Shown: positions 35,701 to 48,480, counted from the stretch's first letter. The stretch: 64,000 nucleotides of DNA from Phalacrocorax aristotelis (GCF_949628215.1 NC_134276.1:33901226-33965225), one strand, 5' to 3'. Numbers and translations: made by a program. The notes: generated by a model from the sequence alone, not told the origin.

Positions 35701-38700
35701 TCTTGCAAATTTTCACAAAAGCAGTCAGCTATGAAAATCCAATCCATTTGGACTGTGACATCTTCAAGACACTTTTCCTGGCATAGCACAGGTAAAGCAT
35801 AATCACTGTTTCCATGCCAGGCAAGAGATTGAAAACTTCGTAACTGAGACCATACATCATATTACGCGTAGTAGTGAATTTTTCTGAAAACCCTATGCGT
35901 CATTCCACCATCAATACAGTCCTCCATTGAAAAGGTAAACACTGGAAGGGGGAAAAAATCCCAAAAAACTACATTAACAAACTATTTAGAAGTTGTGTTA
36001 TAATATAACCTACAATTTTCTAAGATCAACTTTAACTTCCTTAACATCAGTTAGGAAAAAAATTATAAAATGGACTGCAAATTGCATTGTTCTCTGGAAA
36101 CTTTATTTTCAGTGAAGGACAGAGGCGGTCGCTACCCTTACCTCTCAATTCAGAACTCACTGGATCTGATTCTGCTCAGACCCATAAAGGGAAACACAGT
36201 GCAGAAATCTTTCAGTGCTACAGAAGATACCCTTTTCTTCTGGAATACTCAGATCCCACAGTCCTGAATATTCTGTATTTTGACAGTTCATTTTGCCTAG
36301 ACTTGCTGTTTCTATCTTCTATCTTTCAAACTTCAATATCATTGATCCAACAAAGACAGGTAATGAATGCTATTGAAATACTTCCTTTTTTTCTCTCTCC
36401 CCACATTTTAAGGAAATATTAACATTATAATTAACAGCATTAAGGTCTGTCTGAGGAAGAAAGGCCAAATGACTGCTTAGTGCTATGCACCTTGTACTGG
36501 CAGCAGACTCTTGTCACTACACACAGAAACAAAACAGTGTCACTGGCTTCTGTAACACCAGTAACAAAACTAGGCTCAAGCTAAAAAGGCATTTCTCCAG
36601 AAACGAGCATTATAACTTATCGCAGAGAGAAAATGACAATGTTTCCTCCTACGTCTTTCTCCACTGAAAAAAAAAAAAGGTGGTAGAAAACTTCAGGACT
36701 AAATTACAGCAGCATTTACATTTCATATTTAAGAATATATATTTAACTGCCTTAAGTTAAAAGTTAAATGAGGGGTAGAAATTCAGACTAAAACATAACA
36801 CTTTTACTTGCCTTTACTTACCATTTTTGACTAAAAGATGAATGCAGTTGTTGACTGTACATGTTATTTAGGTAAGTAAATAGAAAGCGTCAAATACTCA
36901 AGGTACAGCAAGTGGGTATTTTAGATGACTGCTTCATAATTGCTCGACTTTAACCAAGTCACTTATTAGTGAGCAGGAAGAAAGGATAAACAGCATCTGG
37001 ATTACTAAAATAAGAAGTTTAGACAATAAGCACTTACACAGGATCTTTGTACTTCATGTTTTCTCTATTGTTTTAAGGAAAAATTGTTAAGTCGAAAATA
37101 ATTGATTGTTAAGGGGCGAAAAAAATTCAAGAAAGTAGTAGCTGTAGAGTAGTAAACAAATAATCTTGGCTAAGAGTTATACAAGGGTCTTAAATTTGCA
37201 CTGTGATTGTACACGAATATTACTGTTACCCTCACAAACGTAAAGCTGACAAATACATACCGTTAATGGCAAACAGGAAGAGAGAGTTTTTACTGTATTC
37301 ATTTTGTCTTACACTGAAAATTTGTATTTTCAAGTTCAGAAATAGAAGAGCAGAACAGAGATACTCTACTGGAAATCAACATACGATTCTGGGCTCTAAG
37401 GCAGGATGTGAAGCAGAAAGAGGATGCAATTCCAGGGACTAGGAACACTGAGAATGCAGAAGCTCCTGGGTTGCTTTTTATGGTTGTTCACAAATTCTGC
37501 AGGACTCTGAAAGTCACTGTGGTAAAAATGAGGTAGGCCTGTAATGAGCTTGGCTCAGACAGTATACCAGTATTGAAGGGTAGAGCTTCCTAGGAACAGA
37601 CACCTCTCTGTGCAGTAGCATGTCATATTTCAATGTGTTAAAAAGAGTCACTGCCTGCTTTCTTATGTGAACATGTCTGAATTTAGATTCTCTAGCCTGT
37701 ATCTACAAATGGGTAGAAGAAGAAATGCTGGAGTAAAACTGCTGGGGAGGGAGGGTGAAGACTGAAACACTCCCTACTCTGAAGCCACATGTCCTTATTG
37801 CTAGCTACTTCTAGCAAGCCTGCAAGTCAAACTGTATCCGTATCCTGTGAAAGCAATTGAATTCGCAGTACCTAAAGTCCCCTCTGCTGTTTTGGCAGGC
37901 AACTTGGGAATCTTTAAAAAAATTACTTTGAAAAGGGAAAAAAAAAATTGGTGCTGGTCTTAAATCAGCAATGCAATAGAGGGACAGACAGCAAAAAACT
38001 GATCCAGGAGCACCATTTGGCTGATACACATTGCAGTTAAGAACAAGCGTGGACCAGCCTCAAGATGATAGCCCGTGTTTCAAGTCTTCCTCTTCCCAGG
38101 AAGCTTGCATTGCTCAACCATGCACCTTCAGCACGTGAACAAGAAGTATAGATAGCAAATTAATTTGGACCCTAGCATCTGCCTATATACTGTAGACAGG
38201 CTCTGTGTTGCAACTAGCCTCACATTAACAGATAAAATGCTAATGATCACTTTAAAAAAACAAGAAAAAACACAAAACAAAACGAACCCCACCCCTACCC
38301 TTAATATTTTTTTTCAGGAAATAGTCTGCAACAACTACTCCCTCAACGCCCTCACCTATCAGCACCAAGAGGGGAACTGCATTCCTTCCAGTGTGGACGA
38401 GTGTTCACAGACTATGAACACTGAAAGAATACACTGCCACAAGCAGACATCTACCTCACTGGGAATGACTTTAATCAATCAGGAATGGAACATATTTTAT
38501 TTACCAGAGGACAGTACAGCCACTGAAGCAAAAAGTAAACGCTCTTAAATATTCCCTGCATATGCTCCTCTCACAACCCACTACCTCTTCATTTTTTTAC
38601 ATCATTATATTCTTAAATATGCAGGGCAAAACAAAGAACAAAAAATTGTTTAAAAGTTCAAATCAGCTGGGGAAGAAGAAAAGGACAACTTATACATGAA

Positions 38701-41700
38701 CAAGAAAACAAGCTCCTTCATCTCTATAGCAACCTTTCCTAGACTTTTATTAATTTGTCTTCTTGATTTTTAACACTGTATCTGGAAGAGAAATGACTAA
38801 ATTCTTTAATTTTTAGCTTCCTGAAATGAAACTACATGTCATCACTTTGTAATCTCTATGAATTAGATATTTTCTCACAGTACACTTCAACAATTTATCA
38901 TACACCTAATAGCAAAGAGTTCTGAAACAGGGAACATCACCAGGGAAGTCAGAATTGCTTATCAAACTCTCAAACATCTTTTGAGATAGCTTCATCCACA
39001 GGGATTTAAAATATACCAGATAATACACCAGAACAAACACAGTAAGAAGCACCCCTATCCTGGAAAAGAAGTAATCTAAGTGGCACTTACCGTATGTAAC
39101 ATTAGACATCACCTTTCTAAATACTTGAAATATAAAAATAATAAATTTAAAATAAAGTAACCTCTAAACTTACAGAAGTTGAAATCCTCTTTGCTGTCTC
39201 TGTAATTGCCTGCTCCAATGGTTTCCAAAGGTGGAAAGCATAACGACCTGAAAAAGATTGAAGTTAAATGAAATGATTACATTCACCACTAAGATTTTAA
39301 AAAGTCTCCAACTTATGTTCATCAGCTTACAGCACAAAGAATTTTGGTTTAAAAAAATTAAAATCCTTCCTTGTTAATCTTTTTGTCTCATTTTGTTTGC
39401 TGTACAGCACCACCGCGCTTTACTGCTTTTCAAGATGTTCCCTCAACGTCCATTTTTGGATTCTGCCCAGCCAAAGCCCCATGGTAAACTTGCTGTGGTT
39501 TACATTTTTCAACCTTTGTACTATTGGGGGAGGGAAGGGAAGAAGTTTAGTATACTTCATCTAAAAACCTAGTCATGGACTGCAAAGATCCATTGTCTTT
39601 GCCCACAAAATAAATAGATTTAAATGCATTTCAATATGGTAAATGAAGTTATATGCCTTGTGAACTTTAAGAAAAAGGGCAGTATGAAACATTAGCTTTG
39701 GATATACATTATTTATTAAATACTGTTCAAAGGTTATGTCTTCAAAAAAAGAAATCTATGTACTACATGTTTCTTGCTGTGATGTTGTATGCTTAATCAC
39801 ACATTTTGTAAGTACTGCATTTTTTATTTTGCTACAAAGAGAGGATCTTCTGGGATTCAGAAGCATTCAACTCCCCACCGGCAGTGAACATCTATAGCTA
39901 GGATAGGCTAGTGGGAACTTTATTAGACTGCGTTCTCAGAAGTACAAAGCAGGTCTATCAACTTCAGAACCAAGATTTGTGCCATGTTACTGCACAATTT
40001 TCCCTGTGAGTCTCCTCTCCCCAGTTACTGTTTTCATTAATTATTCCTTAGCAATGTAACTATTATACACAATGGAAACCCTTTTTGTAAAATATGGTCC
40101 TGCTTCATTCAAACAGCATCTTGCTTTCATTCTTAACACGATGTCTCCATAGGTTATTGAGGTCACCTAAGCACGTGCCTGTGTCAACACAGAAGTTAAA
40201 ACCACTGTTACAGTATCAGGGCTGAAATGCTGTGAGGTATTAATATATTACCTCACCTTCTTCTTAATGCTTTCTGTTACCACTTCTTTGCTAGCTGCCA
40301 TGAATACTTCAGCTCAACCAGCAGAAGAAATTCTAAGAGCATTCCTCTTCTGCTTCTATATAAAGATACAGATAAACCAACTGCTTAATGGGTGTACATC
40401 ACCAAAGACCTTGTATTTCCTTCCCCTAATCAAAAAACCAGCATAGCTGTACCCAACAAACACTTACTGAGGCTTGGTGCAACTTGTTCATCTATTGCAG
40501 CTATTCTTGGTGTATGCATTTGCACATAGCTGACCATGGTTGCTTTTATATGCTGAATATAATGGAAATCAATCTGAGTATTTCAAACCCAGAACAGACC
40601 ACAGTTATCTAGCTTGAGTAACCCAGAGTATAAATCATATTAAGCCCATGCCCTGTGTTCAGGCTAGAACCTATTTTTCAGAACATACAGTCCAGATGCA
40701 GAGCTCAGGTAACAAACAATGAATTATGGGGACAGTTTAGTATGATAGCACTAAAACCTTCTATTTTTCTCTTTCAGAATTTGTCAAGCATCACCTTCAC
40801 ATCACAAGATACTGTTGCACTCTTCTGTACTAACGAGCGTCCACCTTGTAAAATGTTATTAAATAAACAAAGTAAGCTTTTCACATTGCATTTTGCAGAC
40901 AGAAAGCAGATGGAACCTTTTAGCTGCTGCACATAAAATTAGTTTCTCCAGCTGTGACTTTTTTTGAATAGAATTTTGAAAAATATGCCAAGAATTTTGA
41001 AGGGACAAGAACTATAACTGGACACAATTCTCCATAGTACTCTCAAGAAACCCTTCCAATTTCTGCTATTTATATTCATAAAAACTTCATTATCCCTTTT
41101 GGAAACAGCAGCTCACAAGTGACAGTTCCTCACTCAGCTGGTAATTTACCTTACCTGCAAATGCAACAGTTGCAACACCAAGTCCAACTGCTATCATTCT
41201 TTTGGCCTAAAACAGAAAAATAGGAGTCAGATTACCATGCAAATTCTAACTTGAAATATATGCACCTTTTACTTTAACAGCAAGTATTTCTGATGTCTGA
41301 CACAGACATTTCATATATAATTTATAAGAAAGATAAAACTAAGTTCTGTATTCCACAGCCTATGTTAGATTTTATAGTTCAGGCTCATTAACCCATGCCA
41401 ACGCTTCAGGTTTAACTTGGAACTACCCAATAGCAAATCAGTGAACAAACACTGACAAAGCAGCTCACAGTACATAATGATAAAAACAGAAGGCAGACAA
41501 CTATTCAGGATTACCTGAAATTCTTTATGCAGACTAGTTCCACATAGCAGATAAAGTATCGGTTTATTACAAAGACATGAAGCACAAAATTTTTTTTTTA
41601 GTAAGTCCTTCACTAGGAATCTCATAATGGCATTTTTTAAAAATGATATTGGAATATTAACTTCAATGCTACAGCCACAGATCTGTTAGTGTCTTCCATC

Positions 41701-44700
41701 TTTCACCCTTTGACTCATGGAAGCCCCAATAAAGACATGAAGGTCAGTGACCTCTTTTCATTACTTATTGTCAGTCACTAGCTGGACTCCACCTTGAAGT
41801 ACAAATATTTGCAAATAGGCAGACTTCTGACAGATTTCAGATGGTGTGCATTATCATTTAAAACTCACTTTAAGTCTAACTGGGCTCTTGGAACCAAACC
41901 CACAAAAACAGACTTGAACATCTCATTTCGACACCAGTAACTCCTACCTTTTACTAACTCAAAACCCCCAGATAAGGCGTATGTATTTTCCTACACTGTG
42001 CTTAAAGAAAGTCAGGCATCTCAAGAAGGACAATAAGAAGTATCTCCATGTTGAACAAGAAGCTGCTTAAAGATACGGAGTAAACCTTGAAGAAGGGACA
42101 GATTTCTCACACGTTTGCAGAATTCAAGAAGGGTAACAAGCATTGCAAGTGTTAGGGGCATCTCTCTGCTTCCAAGAAGCCTACACGTAACCTCTGAAAC
42201 AAATTAAATAGTCATCTGTGGCACTACCCGTCTTATCATATGATAATGCCTTGAACTTCCCCCAGGAAACATGAGAAATCAGATTCGGCCTGTTTAGCTT
42301 CAATTCAAAACATAATCACCAGACTGTCTCTTCCATATATGACCAACTTCTGCATTTATCCAAAAACTAGTTTATGCATTTTCTACCAACAAGCCTGACA
42401 GCAGGGCTCAAAGCCAAAATTTCGATACAAGTACCCTAACAACTGGATCTGGGGCCAAGCTGCATTTGCAACTAAGATTCCTGAGGCTAAATTTTTCTGT
42501 TCTTTGATTGTACCCAATCTCATTTCTAGACAGAGGGGGAGTAAGCGAAGAGTTGGGAAATAGTGCTTTTAAAGCCTTCTAGAGCTGGCTTAGTAGGGGC
42601 TAGAACACAGGTCGACAACTTTCCCAGCAAACAGGCAGCTGTACAAGATGTAGGCGCTGCCATCGCACCCAGTGGCTCCAACAGCTTCAGCTCTGAAGGC
42701 AAGTGGCTGTGATTGCTGCCTGTAGTATTGAGCTCAGTACAGAAAAAGTGTTAACCTGCTCTGAGCTCATCAAGAATAAACTATATTCCTCTATATCTAG
42801 CTTCTGGATCCTATGCATTTTAACTAAGTACCTACCTCCCACCTACCCGGATGGGGCTATTGCAGCTATTTGTATAACATAACACTGCAATTGCCTAGAG
42901 ATTTCTAGCAGAAAAAAAGAGATTCATTAAACATACTGAAAGTGGAACTCCATAGTTAAGACTGGGTGAGTTTTGGCCCTAAAGATCTGCCCATCTATCC
43001 CATTTTAATAACCTAACTCTTCCATTTCAGTGCAGTCTTCAGTCTCAATATTAGCATTCATTTCTGAATATAAAAATACCGTAGTAGTTTTATGTCTGTT
43101 GTTCCTTTCAGTTCCACAAAATTTCCCCTCATCTTTAGACCATGAAAAAATATAAGTATGTTACCTTAAATGGTAGAAGATATAAAATAGCAAAGCATAC
43201 AGTTCATCTCCTCACTGAACTAAAATTCATTTTATTTCTTCTCACAAATGGGTTCTCCCAGGCTCTCAATAGTCAAACCCTCTAAAAAATTCCTCCAGTT
43301 CCTCTGTTTAGACACTAACCAGAAACAGCCATAACATTTCTTTAAATATCATAGTCTTATAGAAATTCTATATTATTCTGCTCTGTGGTTTGTGACCATG
43401 GATTTATATTCAAGAGAGTTTCCTTGACTTGTTCAGAGTGGCAGCGAGAATCTTTTACTAAGTGGTTACAGTCAATTAAGAGCTCAACAATGTGTGAAAT
43501 AGATGATACTGGCAAAAAAAAAAATATTTATTACCTTGTGCTTGTCCAAATTAAGTTACACTTGCTTTGCCACCAAAAAGGTGGTTTAAGCCAGCAGTTT
43601 ACAACAAGGTATGCAAAGTTGCAACAAGGCATTAGTAGCAGATACCTCATCACAGGTAAGGGCAAGCACAGAGACCAGGCTAATAATACCTTGACTCTGT
43701 CGGTTCAGTACAGAAATAGTTTAAGTGTTTTGCACAGTAGCCTGGGAACACAATGTAGAGACCCCTGATGACTTTTGACAGAGTCAGCCACGTCCACTGG
43801 GATGCATTATTTCAATCTCAGTGGAAAGCACTAGCAGTTAGTGGAAAGCAGCAGATAAAGCAGCATGGCGGCAGCTCTAGAATAGGAGCAGTATGCAGGA
43901 TCAACAGGAATATGAAGACAAGCCAGAAAACTAGATAGAAGTGATGGAAACCTCAAGCCAGAGAGGCATAAAAGATTGACCATGTTTTGAAGTGAGGTAC
44001 AACCACCAGAAAAAGCTGAGAAAATACTGGTTTATGGTAACTCACCTTATTTGCATTGTGAGCAGGTCAGAGAAGAGTCAGTTGCCACATAGTAGCAAAG
44101 GAGCGATAACTTGTTATACCAAAGCACCTTGAATGTTTGTTACAGTGTGAATAGATCCTAACTATATACATGTGATAAAAACGAATTTTGAATCAATTTA
44201 AGAAAGATTGCATGGTTTGCCTTTTACTGACACAGTCTCTCATAAAACTAGTGGCAACTTCAAGTACTAACCAGTAAGTCTTTTATTAAGTTCAGCTTGA
44301 CTCAGTTCCCTTTTCAATGCTCATTTAACACAGTTGATTATTTAGAAGAATAAGTCAAGGTTAGTCTGCTGCTTTGAAATGTAGAGCATAAAGTGCAAAG
44401 TCTTAATTAAATGCACTCCTTTCATGTCAATATTAAATGAAAGCAACTCACTATCATTGTGGAAGGGATCAGTTCATTTATGGCATGCTAATGCAGCTAC
44501 CACCATGAACACTGTTGACTCCTATTGCTTGAATATGCATTTTATTTCAGACTCTCAAGAGATTAAAAAAAAAAAACAACAAAACTGACTTTCAATTGTG
44601 ACGGAATTGACTCTCCCACCTCTCCAAAAATGCCGGTAAGAAATTTCTAAGATGTAGGTTTTAAATGAAAGCATTCTGTTAAGATCCAAGAGGGGAAAAT

Positions 44701-47700
44701 AAAGAAATAAATGATTAAAAAGTAACATCTGTCCCTTCCTTTATTCAGTGAACCAGCTCCCAAAGGCTAGTCATCAACCCTATACTATTCTGCTGATCTC
44801 AGTATTTTAATTTTACTATTTAGTTCAGTTTCAGTAACAAACTCTGCTAGATACAGAAAACAATAAAAAGTTTTGCTAAATCTGCAAAACCTGATTTTTA
44901 AAAAATTCTTATACACGCTTCTGAGAAGAAAATACACACATTACGAAGGCAATTGCAAGACATGACTTACTGAAGCGTTTGGCAAACAAAAGAGGATAAA
45001 GTTTATTAATTAACATACAGTATGTTTAGAGGTATACTTCATATACTGTTAGCATACAGAGATCTCTGGCCTAATCTTTTAACAGGTAATTTTCCAGTAG
45101 CCTTGATTTTTTTTTTTTAGCAGAAGAAGCAAGGAACAATATTATTCCTGCAAATTTCTAATCCACAGTCTCTTCTAACTTAGCCATACTAAAAATAATA
45201 TATTGACTTCTGTAATTCCTAGCTCTGTAGCTTCTCCTTCTATGAAGCAGAAAAAAGTTAAGCTTATAAATATAAAAAGAATTTCAAATGCATAATTTAA
45301 AAATTTCAGCACAACACTATCACATCTGACCACAGGCTAAGAGAACCACCTTTATGAATGTTAAAACATACTTTCTTGCATAGGATCTGTTTTAGAAGAA
45401 CCAGTGTATAAAATACAATCAGTGAAAACACCCTTCTTAGTTAAATGGAAAATATTTTGCTCTTCTCACAACTACCTCACACAGTAAGAGCTCTACTGTC
45501 TTTTGCCTCAGAAAGCTACAGCGTAATGGAATAAAAAGCAGGTTGGATAACACTGTGTGATTAGTCCATGCTTAATCGTGGATCAGTAAAATAAGAAGTG
45601 CATAATTACCCTGAAGTACACTAATGTAAACCATTTGCTTAACCAAAAACTTCATTTTAGGAAGGTGTGGTTTGTTGTTTTTTTAAGTGATGTATGTCAC
45701 TAAGAAGTAGGATACACAAGTATATTAACCAAGAGTACAAAAGTGTTTCAGAAACTACTTTTTCCCCTTAAATAAAAATTCTTGATCTGAAATAAATGAC
45801 TGTTTGGTATGGAAGCTAGAATAAGGCTTCTAGTCCTCAGAAGAGTAGGTACTACAGCTTATTGGAAGACTGTTTCAGAGCAAACCACCTAATTAACTCT
45901 ATATAGAGCCAGATACATTTTGAAGTGGGATTACATTATAAGCTATCTGCAACAGATTTGATTTCATAATCTAACATTTTCCTTCCAGTCTTACTTTCCT
46001 ATGAAATTTAATTTCTTTTCCAACAGTGAATTAAAAGTAATATCAGCTAGATACTGTTCTCTATACTCACCCAATTCTGATGTCAATTTGTGTCATCTAT
46101 TTTACAGCAAACTTTTTGGTTTGTATATAAAACTATGCCTAAAGTCTCCGACAGTTTTCATAGGAAATGCTACCTGAGCCACAGATTCACTAATAAAAGT
46201 GTTACCATAAGGCATTCAAATCAATCTGCTTGAGCAAGTATTAATTAACAAATGCCTGTCATAGGTATCTCTGAGCACAGGCTCTTTATGCTTCTACGTT
46301 GTCCTTCTGTCACTCCAAACGCTTTTGTAAAATAACTACAAGAGTAAAAGTGACAACTGAAAAAAACAACGGCAAGTGAGTAAAAGATGAAGAGACTACA
46401 GATAACATCCAGGACATCTCCCAGACAAGACTCAAGGCAGAGCTCTTTCAGCCCTGAGAGATGGATGCTGCTGTTAGACTTCACCTCCCCTACTACTCTT
46501 TCCTTCCACTGTGGTGAGAAAGCCTCATTAACCCTGTACGACATCAGAGAAACGGATGCACAGCACTACAGTTGATCTTGCTACCCTCCTGTGGCAAAAT
46601 TGTAGAATTTTATTATATGCAACTTGGCCTTCTGCGTCAGAAGGACTGGATTCAGCTGGGAATCCAATAAGCATGGGTACTGTCCCATTTTCCACTATCC
46701 AACTACATAATACCATCAAGAGAAACTCTGAAATAGCTTCTACTGCCAACCATACGCTAACAGTTTACAATGTATATATGCCTGAAAAATACTGTATTCT
46801 TCACAGAAAGGCCTGGCTGAAGAATAAATTTCAATACAAAATTGCAGCAACCCAGAACCTAGTCCTCTTAAAAACCTACCACAGTCTCAGGACCTTGTAA
46901 GAACCTGACAAAACAACTCACACTAACAAAGCAAGCCACATTAACCCAAAATGCACTATTTTTATCCCAGTCAGGTAAGAAGACCCAAAGACTCCACAAA
47001 ATTCACTAGGAATTTCCCTGCTAGCCTTCCACAGGGAGAGCGTGTGGATGTGACAATGACAAGTTCCAGAGTCAGTTTCTTGAGATTACACAGCTTGCTG
47101 ATAAATATACAGAAAGACCCTCCTGGGAGGAAAAAAATAATAAATGCCCTAGACTGTAGTAACAATGAATAAGCAACTTAGGAAACTATGATTTTAAAAA
47201 CTGCATTTTTTTCAAGAAGAAAATGACATGTTGTGTGCATGCTGTTGCCTCTACAGCTAAACACAGTAAATAAGTATTTGAAGCCATTTTAAAACCGCAG
47301 AACCTTCACCAGCCAGTGCTCTGACCAGCGATTCGTGTATTTTTCCCAACTTTTTTCCAGAGGGAGCAACCTGTCCCACGAGCCAGTCGAAGCGACCAGG
47401 GCCGATGGAGCGGGACACAGTCACAGCACCCTTCCCACCGCACCGCGGCAGGGCACGGCGAACTTCAGAGGCGCTTTGCCCCCGCCCCGAGGCCCGTGCC
47501 GCCTCTCCCACACGACGAACCGTCGGGTGAGAATTACTTTTCTGAGGCAGAGCTCTACAAAACCGCTAACACGCGAGGCTGCGGCAACAACACTCGGACA
47601 GTACGTGGGTAGCATCCCCCTACGGCGGGGGAATGAAGCGTCGGGCCTTGCCGGCTCCCGCCTGTCAGGGCCGGAGCAGCCCGCGTACCCCACGCTGAGG

Positions 47701-48151
47701 CTCCACCCGCGCCTCCAGGTCCCCGCACGGCCTGAGGCGAGGGAGGAAGGGATGGACGACACAAGCCCTTCCCCCCTGGCACCGCCACCCGACCTCCCGC
47801 CGCGCCCACCCCCACGGCAGACTGCGAGCGCCTGCCGTCACGCAGCCCCGCCCCGCCGCCCTGGAGCCCCCGCGCGTTACCCCGCGGGGGTGAGAGAGGC
47901 CTGGGCGGGGAAGCACGGCAGTAGGCGGTCTCACGGAACGGCGCGGACGGGGACGGGACCCCTCCGGCGGCACAAGGCTTCCCCCCAACCCCCCGGGCCG
48001 CCACTTGCGGGACGCCTCCCCATCCCCACGCCGCCCCCGGCGCGCTCACCAGCCCTCGGTCCAGCTCGGCTTGGCCCCCGCCGGTGCCCGTAGAGACCCT
48101 GGCGTACTCGGCATAGCGCAGGCCCTCGGAGGGGGCTGCAGCTCCCTCCAT
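23697..48151 (-). CDS. DNAJC15: DNAJC15 (MCJ), mitochondrial inner-membrane J-protein; six coding exons
   Basis: Known role: DNAJC15 is a J-domain co-chaperone of the inner mitochondrial membrane. It associates with the TIM23 import motor, stimulates the mitochondrial Hsp70 (HSPA9) and restrains respiratory complex I; it is a paralogue of DNAJC19/TIM14. Seen here: six GT-AG exons whose phases fit exactly give 447 nt, 148 residues plus TGA. Residues 1-34 are the short N-terminal segment (LRYAEYARV is conserved). Residues about 38-56 are one membrane span ([14 protein letters not shown]). The linker is [19 protein letters not shown]. Residues about 85-148 are the C-terminal J domain with [13 protein letters not shown] and the HPD catalytic triad at 122-124, then [20 protein letters not shown]. 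The start ATG has A at -3 and G at +4. No break or missing key residue, so it should be functional. Its paralogue DNAJC19 is the main alternative, but the N-terminus and WKPLEQ..TETA block favour DNAJC15. Confidence 0.97.
24182..24209. repeat. Alternating purine-pyrimidine tract (Z-DNA prone)
   Basis: Twenty-eight consecutive bases alternate purine and pyrimidine, with mostly GC and GT/AC steps and a CG-rich right half (about 24199-24207). It is followed by a C-run. Such tracts readily adopt the left-handed Z form under negative supercoiling. Confidence 0.7.
24596..25105 (-). other. 169-codon intronic ORF with a possible membrane segment, unrecognised
   Basis: Starts with ATG (25103-25105) just after an in-frame TAG and runs without a stop to 24596. 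Residues about 40-68 contain a hydrophobic stretch ([16 protein letters not shown]) like one membrane span, followed by PGQKGYRF and a lysine run that comes from an A-rich tract (about 24866-24883). The part after the lysine run looks low-complexity. It is the longest non-repeat ORF outside the CpG island. I do not recognise the protein. It could be chance, a small unannotated gene, or a retrocopy whose poly(A) tail is the A-rich tract. An acceptor-like 'tttgctcacag' lies about 60 nt upstream. Confidence 0.2.
26860..26930 (-). CDS. DNAJC15: DNAJC15 exon 5 (HPD motif)
   Basis: Acceptor 'atttttgcag', donor GTAAAT. The first base completes a serine begun in exon 4; it then encodes [20 protein letters not shown] followed by PDK. 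This is helix II of the J domain and the invariant His-Pro-Asp (residues 122-124) that triggers Hsp70 ATP hydrolysis. It ends with the first base of a glycine codon. Confidence 0.97.
28378..29150 (+). mobile_element. Degraded CR1 copy, right arm of a near-identical inverted pair
   Basis: Begins abruptly at 'agggggacctggagaggctg', a 5' truncation inside CR1 ORF2, and ends with a CR1-type 3' tail ('gaggtccctcccaactt' then 'tatatgata', 29113-29150). The body 28378-29123 is about 99% identical, inverted, to 17146-17907 and shares all its coding damage. Both contain an identical 85-codon ORF with no CR1 similarity (28688-28945 here), which is best read as an accident of the shared sequence. It lies in DNAJC15 intron 4, antisense to the gene. 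Confidence 0.85.
30840..32122 (+). mobile_element. CR1 non-LTR retrotransposon, 5'-truncated, in DNAJC15 intron 4
   Basis: Starts within the reverse-transcriptase domain near 'catggagcagatcatc' and ends in the CR1 tail 'ttagtgattctatgattc' at about 32103-32122. It is antisense to DNAJC15, the orientation usually tolerated in introns because its poly(A) signal and splice sites are reversed. It belongs to a different CR1 subtype from the 57.6-60.6 kb copy, judged by many differences in the shared region. Confidence 0.93.
30864..31870 (+). pseudogene. CR1 ORF2 reverse-transcriptase remnant
   Basis: Frame 1 (30864-31274) holds [44 protein letters not shown] and [12 protein letters not shown] frameshift near 31255 moves the active-site block into another frame as KFVDDTEL, with valine (GTA, 31271-31273) in place of the alanine of FADD. 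The thumb follows in the frame ending at 31870 ([34 protein letters not shown]). Endonuclease and linker are missing. Not functional. Confidence 0.9.
32806..32882 (-). CDS. DNAJC15: DNAJC15 exon 4
   Basis: Acceptor 'tctttctag', donor GTAGGT. It encodes [20 protein letters not shown] and then LILGV, plus two bases of a serine codon. This is the start of the J domain. The acceptor two bases upstream of an alternative AG was chosen because it keeps phase 0 and the length of the human protein (SLSSYYKGG block). Confidence 0.96.
32883..39173 (-). other. DNAJC15: DNAJC15 intron 3
   Basis: About 6.3 kb, phase 0. A+T-rich with an A-run near 33457 and an A/C-rich tract at about 38259-38303. No CR1 longer than a few tens of bases and no further exon recognised. 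Confidence 0.85.
39174..39247 (-). CDS. DNAJC15: DNAJC15 exon 3
   Basis: Acceptor 'ctttttcag', donor GTAAGT. The first two bases complete a glycine; it then encodes [20 protein letters not shown] and ISTS. This is the matrix-side linker after the membrane span and one of the most conserved parts of the family. Confidence 0.97.
39248..41154 (-). other. DNAJC15: DNAJC15 intron 2
   Basis: About 1.9 kb, phase 1. A+T-rich; no repeat or extra exon recognised. Confidence 0.85.
41155..41206 (-). CDS. DNAJC15: DNAJC15 exon 2 (membrane span)
   Basis: Acceptor 'ctgttttag', donor GTAAGG. It encodes [17 protein letters not shown] plus the first base of a glycine, the single transmembrane segment that anchors the protein in the inner membrane. 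Glycine and alanine spacing (GLGVA..AFAG) matches the DNAJC15/DNAJC19 family. Confidence 0.96.
41207..48049 (-). other. DNAJC15: DNAJC15 intron 1
   Basis: About 6.8 kb, phase 0, donor GTGAGC. The first part of the intron lies in the CpG island; the rest is A+T-rich. No repeat longer than about 50 bp and no alternative exon recognised. Confidence 0.85.
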
Positions 48152-48480
48152 GATGGAGGGGTGCGGAACGGAAAACGCTACGGGTCGTGCGGAGGGACAA
48201 ATCAGTTGGAAGGCCGGACCTCGAAGCTCCTCCCCTCGCCAATCATCCGCGCGAAGGGCGGGGCCCACGCCTGTGCGTCACACGCCACGCCTCGCCACCT
48301 ACTTCGCGCGTCACGGCCTCGGTGTGACGGGGATCGGGCGGTGCCCTGGCAGGGGGTGGAATCTGGCAGCGGCGAGGCGAGGCGAGGCCCTCGCGGCGGG
48401 GAAGGGGCTGATTCCTGAGGGATGCCTTCCCAGGGGTGATGCCCTCCCTCCCTCGCAGAGATGATGCCCTCCTAGCCCAC
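47380..48480. promoter_or_regulatory. DNAJC15: CpG island and promoter of DNAJC15
   Basis: A sharp switch to G+C-rich, CpG-dense sequence covering exon 1, the first several hundred bases of intron 1 and the upstream promoter. Upstream of the start ATG are a CCAAT (plus strand, about 48239-48243), a GC box (GGGCGGGG, about 48257-48264) and several TGACG-type elements (about 48275-48340). No TATA box is evident, typical of a housekeeping CpG promoter. In humans this gene is controlled by methylation at this region, hence the name MCJ. The limits are by eye. Confidence 0.85.
48050..48151 (-). CDS. DNAJC15: DNAJC15 exon 1 (start codon)
   Basis: ATG at 48149-48151 in a strong context (A at -3, G at +4), donor GTGAGC. 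It encodes 34 residues beginning [20 protein letters not shown] and ending in AELDRGL. LRYAEY is conserved with the mammalian protein. The frame stays open upstream, but only a GTG is available there, so this ATG is the start. Confidence 0.93.

Noticed and set aside
47335-48268. ORFs of 252 codons (+) and 237 codons (-) in the CpG island
   Set aside because: G+C-rich DNA has few stop codons. The minus ORF merely extends DNAJC15 exon 1 upstream to a GTG and downstream through a real splice donor; the plus ORF is its antisense shadow.
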